Assembly: GCA_020438595.1 (NCBI GenBank)
Contig: JAGQUI010000059.1
Location: 1 to 10,548 of the forward strand
Reading direction: 5' to 3'
Origin: Propionibacteriaceae bacterium
GTDB taxonomy: Bacteria; Actinomycetota; Actinomycetes; Propionibacteriales; Propionibacteriaceae
Length of the DNA: 10,548 nt
Shown here one piece after another: positions 6,156-10,548 of the stretch. The notes under the pieces were generated by a model that had not been told where the DNA came from, did not search any database, and saw only the letters and a list, made by a program, of their open reading frames with translations. Position 1 is the first letter of the stretch. Each line of letters opens with the position of its first letter. A program made the translations under genes and the position numbers.

Positions 6156-7571
6156 ATGGAATCCGTTCTTGCTGCAATCTCGCAGTACCTGACCCAACTC
6201 GGGCCCACTGTGGTCCTGCCGATCCTGATCACCATCTTCGGGGTCGCTCTCGGGCTCAAGTTCACCAGGTCGTTGCGTGCGGGGGTGACGATCGGTGTCG
6301 GCTTCATCGGGATCAACCTCGTCATCGGCCTTCTCGGTGCCCAGGTGGGCCCGGCCGCGCAGGCAATGGCCGACAACTTCAACGTGAGGTTGTCCATCAT
6401 CGACGTGGGCTGGCCCTCCTCAGCCGCGATCGCCTTCGGCTCGACCATCGGCGCCGTGATCATCCCGGTCGGGCTCCTGGTGAACATCGTGCTGCTGTTC
6501 ACCGGGCTGACCCGCACCCTCGACATCGACCTGTGGAACTACTGGCACTCCGCGCTCATCGGCGCCCTCGTCGCGGCCATCACCAGCAACTTCTGGCTGG
6601 GCATCCTGGCCGCCTCCATCCACCTCGCGCTCGTCCTGTCCATGGCCGATATCACCGCGCCCGTCGTCCAGAAGTACTTCAAGCTGCCTGATATCTCCCT
6701 GCCCCACGGAACCTCGGCCGCCTACGGCCTGCTCGCCATGCCTCTGGACTGGCTGTTCGAGCGGATCCCCGGCCTGAACAAGCTGGACGCCACCCCGGAG
6801 GGCATCCAGAAACGGTTCGGCATCTTCGGCGAGACCCTGATGATGGGCCTCATCCTCGGCCTGATCCTAGGCGTGCTGGCCTACCCGTTCACGGACCCTG
6901 CCAACAACGTGGTCTCCATCCTCACCCTGGCGATGTCGCTGGCTGCGGCGATGTTCCTGCTGCCCCGGATGGTGGGCGTCCTGATGGAGGGTCTGATGCC
7001 GGTCTCCGAGGCGGCCCGCAAGTTCGTCCAGAAGCGGTTCCCCGGACGCCAGTTCTACATCGGCCTTGACTCCGCGGTAGCCGTCGGCCAGCCGTCCGTC
7101 ATCGCGACCTCGCTGATCCTGGTCCCGGTCACGCTGCTCCTCGCGCTCGTGCTCGCGCCGCTCGGCAACCAGGTCCTGCCGCTGGTCGACCTCGCCACCA
7201 TCCCGTTCATCGTCGCGATCATGGTGGCCGTCTTCCGCGGCAACATCGTCCGCTCCGTGATCGGCGGCGCGATCCTGATCGGCGCCGGCCTGTTCATCGC
7301 CACCGCTATCGCCCCGACCTTCACCAAGGTCGCCGTGGATTCCGGCTTCGAGTTGGGCGAGGGCCAGACGGTGATCTCCTCCCTCGTGGACGGCGCCAAT
7401 CCGTTGACCGGCCTGTTCATGTGGGCGTCGAGTGGGGGAGCGGCGGGTGTGATCGGCCTGTCGGTCGTCGGGCTCGCCTTCGTTGTCGCAACCAAGTTCT
7501 GGCTCGATCGCCGTGCACGCCAGCAGCAGGAACAGCAGAGCGCAGCCGAGCAGGAGGCCGAGCATGCCTGA
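6156..7571 (+). CDS. gatC: PTS galactitol-family EIIC permease
   Basis: A 471-residue integral membrane protein of the EIIC-Gat family (ascorbate-galactitol superfamily), the transport channel that carries the sugar alcohol while it is phosphorylated. The family opening is clear: LGPTVVLPILITIFGVALG followed by FTRSLRAGVTIGVGFIGINL (residues about 13-59). Many further hydrophobic segments follow, with the conserved stretch ISLPHGTSAAYGLLAMPLDW near 185-204 and FYIGLDSAVAVGQPSVIATS near 300-319. The C-terminal tail is polar and glutamine/glutamate-rich (RRARQQQEQQSAAEQ), as expected of a cytosolic end. It is slightly longer than E. coli GatC, mostly because of this tail. The ATG at 6156 follows AGGGAGAG. 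It is translated between EIIB and EIIA in one operon. Substrate specificity is not readable from sequence. Confidence 0.93.
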   Translation: MESVLAAISQYLTQLGPTVVLPILITIFGVALGLKFTRSLRAGVTIGVGFIGINLVIGLLGAQVGPAAQAMADNFNVRLSIIDVGWPSSAAIAFGSTIGAVIIPVGLLVNIVLLFTGLTRTLDIDLWNYWHSALIGALVAAITSNFWLGILAASIHLALVLSMADITAPVVQKYFKLPDISLPHGTSAAYGLLAMPLDWLFERIPGLNKLDATPEGIQKRFGIFGETLMMGLILGLILGVLAYPFTDPANNVVSILTLAMSLAAAMFLLPRMVGVLMEGLMPVSEAARKFVQKRFPGRQFYIGLDSAVAVGQPSVIATSLILVPVTLLLALVLAPLGNQVLPLVDLATIPFIVAIMVAVFRGNIVRSVIGGAILIGAGLFIATAIAPTFTKVAVDSGFELGEGQTVISSLVDGANPLTGLFMWASSGGAAGVIGLSVVGLAFVVATKFWLDRRARQQQEQQSAAEQEAEHA

Positions 7572-7611
7572 CCGCGCCGGAGCCCACTGAGCAACTGGCG
7601 AGGATCCCAGG

Positions 7612-8109
7612 ATGTCCGAAGAAGTTGCACCGGAGCTGCTCCCCGGCTGTGCCCTGCATCGGGTCACGGCCAGGGACAGCGACGAGTTGCTCACCAAGAT
7701 GGCGGCTGCCGTGGTCGAGAACGGCCACGGCAAGCCGTCCCTGATCGATGCCGTGCGCGAGCGCGAACACAAGTTCCCGACCGGACTACCCACGCGCGTG
7801 CCGTCGGCCATTCCACACACGGACGCGATCCACATCATCCACGCCGGGTTCGCGGTGGCCACGCTCGCCAAGCCGGTGATGTTCGCTCAGATGGGGGGCT
7901 CGGGAGAGCAGTTGCCCGTGGAGATCGTGGTGCTGCTGTGCATCACTGAACCAGCAGAACAGGTTGGGGCGTTGCAGCAGGTGCTCGCCAAGCTCCGCGA
8001 CGACGCCGCGGTGGAAGCAGTCGTGGGCCACGACGATCCAGCCACCTTCGCCGCAGCCGTGCAGAACTGGCTCGATACCGAGCGGGCCACGGTGCAGGGT
8101 TCACCGTGA
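7612..8109 (+). CDS. gatA: PTS EIIA component, galactitol/fructose (type 2) family
   Basis: A 165-residue cytoplasmic PTS EIIA protein. VPSAIPHTDA holds the phospho-acceptor His69, which takes phosphate from HPr and passes it to Cys8 of the EIIB. FPTGLPT before it and VATLAKPVMFAQMG after it are typical of GatA-like proteins and distinguish it from mannitol-type EIIA. It starts 40 bp after EIIC; only a weak GAGG stands before the ATG, so translation may depend partly on EIIC. It completes the B-C-A operon; EI and HPr must come from elsewhere in the genome. The repeat copy B begins 98 bp after its stop. The EIIA-like domain of the divergent regulator is a separate, more distant relative. Confidence 0.92.
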   Translation: MSEEVAPELLPGCALHRVTARDSDELLTKMAAAVVENGHGKPSLIDAVREREHKFPTGLPTRVPSAIPHTDAIHIIHAGFAVATLAKPVMFAQMGGSGEQLPVEIVVLLCITEPAEQVGALQQVLAKLRDDAAVEAVVGHDDPATFAAAVQNWLDTERATVQGSP

Positions 8110-8157
8110 CGCTTCTCGACGGTGCGGGGCCGGTGAAGAAGCAAGCCGCATGGTCGG

Positions 8158-8177
8158 GTGCGGACGTGGGTCCGCGC
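8158..8177 (+). terminator. Possible terminator of the PTS operon
   Basis: GCGGAC-GTGG-GTCCGC (8160-8175) is a perfect 6-bp stem with a 4-nt loop, extendable by a T-G and a G-C pair, about 50 bp after the EIIA stop. No T-run follows, so the role rests on position and stability. Confidence 0.4.
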
Positions 8178-8207
8178 GGTGGCGGAGGCTAGCGCCGGTT
8201 CGGCTTT

Positions 8208-8398
8208 GGCCAGGAATTGTCTCAGTTCGCCGCCGTTCAAGGCCGTTCGCCGGAGTCCAATCGAGCGGTGAAACGGCTAGCCATGGCCATGTACGAACAG
8301 CGCTGTACGACTGTCCGCCCGGTTGGAGAGCGGGTTGGGTTCACGCCCTCACGAGTTCGAATCTCGTATCCTCCGCGACCTGACTAGGGGAAACGCTC
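8208..8398 (+). repeat. Direct repeat copy B (tRNA-Ser attachment-like)
   Basis: This is the partner of 3241-3431 (164 of 191 positions equal, no gaps). The match stops abruptly at 8398, ten bases into what in copy A is the left arm of the terminator hairpin. After this the flanks are unrelated, so copy B has no such hairpin. The left arm reads openly as PGIVSVRRRSRPFAGVQS, very close to copy A at protein level. The stretch 8399-8557 to its right holds no gene; GGAC recurs at 8478, 8492, 8502 and 8512. Confidence 0.85.
8321..8378 (+). pseudogene. 3' fragment of a tRNA-Ser gene, copy B
   Basis: Same structure as the fragment in copy A: altered anticodon loop TTGGAGA, variable arm, T arm ACGAG-TTCGAAT-CTCGT (8351-8367) and acceptor strand ATCCTCC (8368-8374). 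The terminal CCA has become CGA (8376-8378). There is no 5' half. The T arm and variable arm are identical to copy A, which suggests the copies derive from the same tRNA-Ser and that only the attachment core was kept. Confidence 0.7.
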
Positions 8399-8536
8399 GT
8401 CCTTGTTGACGCGTAAGGCGCGCCCGCTTGGATCTGGGCCACGATCTAGTCTCATCTGGGACTCACCAGGCAGACCCGGACAACCCACGGCGGACGCCCA
8501 CGGACACCGGTGGACAGGCCACAGTCCCGTCATGAA

Positions 8537-8557
8537 GGCGGAGGCTAGAGTTCCGCC
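8537..8557 (+). promoter_or_regulatory. Leaderless-type -10 box within a start-codon hairpin
   Basis: TAGAGT (8546-8551) matches TAnnnT and lies at -12 to -7 from the ATG at 8558, the position for a leaderless transcript. It is flanked by GGCGGA (8537-8542) and TCCGCC (8552-8557), a perfect 6-bp inverted repeat ending at the start codon. GGAGG at 8540-8544 is 13 nt from the ATG, far for a ribosome binding site, and would be partly paired if transcription started further upstream. Confidence 0.4.
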
Positions 8558-8956
8558 ATGGAAGTTGCAGCCATTCTTGCCGCGGTCCTGCTCGCCGCCG
8601 TCGCTGCTGTCCAACTCGCCCTCGTGTTTGGTGCCCCGTGGGGCGACCATGTCTACGGCGGCAGGGCGGAGACGGACAACGGACGCCTCGCGCCCCGATA
8701 TCGGGCGATGAGCGCCGCAGCTGTCCCGCTCCTCCTCGCGGCCGCGGCGATCATCCTGTCCCGGGCCGGCGTCGTGTCGTGGTTCGGGTCCGACGGCTGG
8801 GTGGCGGTGGCGTCGTGGGTCGTCTTCGGCTATCTGGTGCTCAACACCATCGCCAACGTCGCATCGACGAGCCGGATCGAGCGGTTCGGGATGGGATCGC
8901 TGTCGGCGGGTGCGGCTATCTGCACCCTGGTCGTTGCGCTCTCGGACACTGACTGA
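8558..8956 (+). CDS. Small four-helix membrane protein of unknown function
   Basis: A 132-residue hydrophobic protein with four likely transmembrane helices: about 3-24 (AILAAVLLAAVAAVQLALVF), 52-70 (AAAVPLLLAAAAIILSRAGV), 80-100 (WVAVASWVVFGYLVLNTIANV) and 110-128 (GMGSLSAGAAICTLVVALS). A polar loop, GAPWGDHVYGGRAETDNGRLAPRYR, joins helices 1 and 2. The GAPWG-x-x-x-GG loop and the SRIERFG segment before the last helix are features I recall from uncharacterised actinobacterial integral membrane proteins; no function is known to me. It stands alone, after the tRNA-Ser repeat B and before a diverged third copy of that repeat. Amino acid use is typical of a real membrane protein, so I consider it a genuine gene. 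Confidence 0.8.
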   Translation: MEVAAILAAVLLAAVAAVQLALVFGAPWGDHVYGGRAETDNGRLAPRYRAMSAAAVPLLLAAAAIILSRAGVVSWFGSDGWVAVASWVVFGYLVLNTIANVASTSRIERFGMGSLSAGAAICTLVVALSDTD

Positions 8957-9066
8957 TCGTCCTGACCGCGCCCCGACAGGGCCGCGGCACGCTGAAAGCT
9001 GGCGCGCGGTGGTGGGAAGCCGACGACGGGCCACGGGCGAAGGGGCCAGCAGTAGGTCCGGACTCT

Positions 9067-9142
9067 GGTCACGAACTGTCTCAGTTCATCGTCGTCCGGG
9101 GCCCGTTCGACGGAGTCCGGTCCGGGAGTGAAGCGGCCGGAC
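9067..9142 (+). repeat. Diverged third copy (C) of the repeat's left arm
   Basis: GGTCACGAACTGTCTCAGTT (9067-9086) aligns with the start of copies A and B, and similarity continues through GTTCGACGGAGTCC and GTGAAGCGG to about 9142. Roughly 70 percent of positions match copy B, and one base is inserted near 9103. The tRNA-Ser portion is absent. It reads in the same frame, VSVHRRPGP, then after the one-base shift FDGVRSGSEAA, paralleling copy B (VSVRRRSRP, FAGVQSSGETA). This looks like a decayed member of the same repeat family. Confidence 0.5.
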
Positions 9143-9446
9143 GGCAGCGAATCTGCGCGGACGACTCAGGGTGTCTTGCGGTCAATGGGACGGAGCAGTT
9201 GGCCACGAACGCGGGCGCCGTGGACAAGGGGATGGCCGGGCTCCCTGCCCGGCCAGGCGGATCAGCTCACTCATCTCCAGGATTCAGGAGACAAACGATG
9301 CCCCGGGGCCGCCAAGCCGGCCACGCGGAGTTCGCCGCGTCAACCACCGTCGACGCGTAACGCCCGACACCGCCCGGCCGGCCAGCCGCCGTGGAGCGCA
9401 ACCGGGCCGAAAACCACCAAAGGCCACCCAGCCAGGAACAGCCAAG
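9143..9446. other. Spacer before the P-type ATPase with one strong hairpin
   Basis: The stretch has no long gene. It holds a perfect 8-bp hairpin, GGCCGGGC-TCCCT-GCCCGGCC (9234-9254), without a T-run, and the possible tiny gene at 9298-9360. The hairpin could terminate the minus-strand ATPase transcript late, or lie in the leader of the tiny gene. No clean terminator hairpin was found close to the ATPase stop. Confidence 0.4.
9298..9360 (+). CDS. Possible 20-residue peptide with a good ribosome binding site
   Basis: The ATG at 9298 is preceded by CAGGAG with 7 nt spacing, better than for several long genes here. It encodes MPRGRQAGHAEFAASTTVDA and then TAA. I do not recognise it. It lies antisense to the region downstream of the P-type ATPase and after the hairpin at 9234-9254. 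It may be a leader peptide, a microprotein, the relic of a longer gene or chance. Confidence 0.25.
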   Translation: MPRGRQAGHAEFAASTTVDA

Positions 9447-10548
9447 CTAGCGGGCCCGGGCCGGCGCGACGGCCTCCTCGACCGTCGGACGCGCGGCGAC
9501 CGCGTGATGGCGGCGCAGCGCCGAGTCGATCTCGACGACCGCCATGACGAACATCGTCAGGACGATGCATGCCAGCCACTGCCAGCCCGTGAGCGAGGTC
9601 ACGCCCACCCAGTCCTGCAAGAACGCGAGCTGCGTCGAGAGAATGAGGAACACGATCGGCCACACCATGAGCTGAACGCCCTTGCCCCACGGCGCGCGCA
9701 GCCCCGATTCCGGATCGCGACGCAGCTGCAGACCGGTGGTCAGCGTCGAGAGCGCGACGATGACGAACGCCATGGTCATGGGGGCAGACGGGTCGGTCGG
9801 GCTGAGCTGATCCGAGCCGAGCACGAGCGGAACCATCGCGGCCATCAGCAGCGCGACGCCATAGATGAGCCACCGCGCAAGGCTCGCCGCCGACGCGATG
9901 CCCGCCTTGGGATCGCGTGGGGGAAGCTTCATGACGCCCTCGCTCGGAGGCTCCATGATGATGACGATCACGGCGAACAGCGCGAACGCGAAATTCAGGA
10001 TCAGCACCATCCCAGGCGTGAGCGCCACGCCTTCGTTGATGTTGAAGATGCTCGCGACCAGGAAGATCAGGATGAGCCCGATCAGTTGTGCCATCTGGAA
10101 CGTGAGGTAGTTGCGGATCTTCTGATAGACCGCGCGACCCAGGCTCACCGCCTTGACGAGCGTCGCGAAGTTGTCGTCGGTCAGCACCAGCTTCGCAGCC
10201 TGCTTGGTGACCTCGGAACCCGAACCCATCGCGACACCGATCTGTGCCTGCTTGATCGCTGCCGCGTCGTTGACGGCATCGCCCGTCATCGCGACGACCT
10301 CGCCGCGGTTCTGCAGGCGCTGCACCAAGCGCAGCTTGTCCTGGGGAGTCACCCGGCCGAACACCGACAGATCGTCAAGCCGCGAGTCGACCTCCTCGTC
10401 GCTGAGCGCCGCGAACTCGGCGCCGGACAGTCCTTCGCCCTGGAGGCCGAGCTCGTGACCGATCGCTGCTGCCGTGACGACGTGATCGCCGGTGATCATG
10501 CGCACCGTGATGCCCGCCGCTTGCGCCTCCTCGACGGCCACCTTCGCC
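9447..10548 (-). CDS. Cation-transporting P-type ATPase, C-terminal part (gene continues past the right edge)
   Basis: About 366 C-terminal residues of a P-type ATPase are visible; the frame runs open through the right edge, and the GTG at 10541 is an internal valine. Numbering from it: MITGDH (17-20) and VTPQDK (64-69) belong to the phosphorylation domain. MTGDAVNDAAAIKQAQIGVAMG stands where MTGDGVNDAPALKxAxIGIAMG is usual, with both Mg-binding Asp kept (Asp88, Asp92). Six membrane helices follow (M5 about 150-168, M6 178-196, M7 219-240, M8 254-275, M9 290-310, M10 322-345), the layout of P2/P3-type ion pumps. M6 reads LILNFAFALFAVIVIIMEPP instead of the calcium/sodium pump form with N-x-x-T-D, and M5 also lacks the usual acidic ligand. 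The pumped ion is therefore uncertain. It ends in a tail rich in Ala, Val and Arg. It is convergent with the small membrane protein gene. Confidence 0.9.
   Translation of the reverse strand, partial: AKVAVEEAQAAGITVRMITGDHVVTAAAIGHELGLQGEGLSGAEFAALSDEEVDSRLDDLSVFGRVTPQDKLRLVQRLQNRGEVVAMTGDAVNDAAAIKQAQIGVAMGSGSEVTKQAAKLVLTDDNFATLVKAVSLGRAVYQKIRNYLTFQMAQLIGLILIFLVASIFNINEGVALTPGMVLILNFAFALFAVIVIIMEPPSEGVMKLPPRDPKAGIASAASLARWLIYGVALLMAAMVPLVLGSDQLSPTDPSAPMTMAFVIVALSTLTTGLQLRRDPESGLRAPWGKGVQLMVWPIVFLILSTQLAFLQDWVGVTSLTGWQWLACIVLTMFVMAVVEIDSALRRHHAVAARPTVEEAVAPARAR

Larger units (their letters stand above)
3241..8398. mobile_element. PTS cassette bracketed by tRNA-Ser direct repeats (putative genomic island)
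   Basis: Two direct repeats of 191 bp (3241-3431 and 8208-8398), offset by 4967 bp with no gap, bracket a complete PTS operon with its regulator. Each repeat contains the 3' part of a tRNA-Ser gene, a preferred target of tyrosine recombinases, and the identical block extends 20 bp past the tRNA end. This suggests insertion of the segment at a tRNA-Ser attachment site, or serial insertions there. There is no integrase, excisionase or transposase between the repeats, so the segment is either a decayed island, mobilised in trans, or made by tandem duplication and divergence. An intact tRNA-Ser gene is expected to the left of the window. Confidence 0.4.

Noticed and set aside
5352..6197. Long minus-strand frame over EIIB and the control region
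   Set aside because: It is antisense to the clear GatB gene and its residues show no family pattern; the GatB loop with Cys8 settles the coding strand.
6867..7871. 334-codon minus-strand frame over EIIC and EIIA
   Set aside because: Low-complexity shadow rich in Asp, Gly, Arg and His opposite strongly recognisable PTS genes.
8478..8515. GGAC recurring at 14-, 10- and 10-bp spacing as an iteron or CRISPR-like array
   Set aside because: The unit is too short and the spacers are not conserved; too weak for an origin or array call.
9128..9547. 139-codon plus-strand frame before the ATPase
   Set aside because: Runs into the antisense of the P-type ATPase end; Pro/Arg/Ser-rich with no family features.

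Overview
The window is GC-rich and reads like an actinobacterial (high-GC Gram-positive) chromosome. Its codons end mostly in G or C. Two genes have an actinobacterial-style -10 box placed so that transcription would start at the start codon (leaderless mRNA). The proteins (AbiE-type toxin-antitoxin, GatABC-type PTS, small four-helix membrane protein) are common in this phylum. A member of the Propionibacteriaceae or a relative is my guess; no marker gene fixes the genus.

Layout, left to right. Positions 1-409 hold no gene I can defend. At 410-1462 (+) lies a membrane-anchored alpha/beta hydrolase. A short palindromic spacer follows, then a type IV AbiE toxin-antitoxin pair on the minus strand (antitoxin AbiEi 2521-3093, toxin AbiEii 1599-2537), with a likely operator over its promoter. 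At 3241-3431 is a 191-bp repeat (copy A) that ends in the 3' part of a tRNA-Ser gene and runs into a strong hairpin. Next is a complete galactitol-family PTS module: a divergent PRD regulator (3725-5629, -), then EIIB (5806-6081), EIIC (6156-7571) and EIIA (7612-8109) on the plus strand. Directly after it, at 8208-8398, is copy B of the same repeat, with the same tRNA-Ser 3' part. A small membrane protein (8558-8956, +), a third diverged copy of the repeat's left arm (9067-9142) and a spacer with a possible 20-residue peptide follow. The window closes inside the C-terminal part of an unusual P-type ATPase (9447 to the right edge, -).

How it fits together. The PTS module is bracketed by two ungapped direct repeats exactly 4967 bp apart, each carrying a tRNA-Ser 3' end. 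This is the classic footprint of insertion at a tRNA gene, so the PTS operon looks like a cassette in an accessory region, next to a defence/toxin module. No integrase is in the window, and no sugar-metabolising enzyme accompanies the transporter. The regulator has its own EIIB-like and EIIA-like domains, so it probably senses the phosphorylation state of the neighbouring transporter.

The observations most worth following are the repeat family (three copies; substitutions between A and B look like those of a coding sequence), the P-type ATPase that lacks the usual cation-binding residues of helices M5 and M6, and the AbiE promoter-operator.
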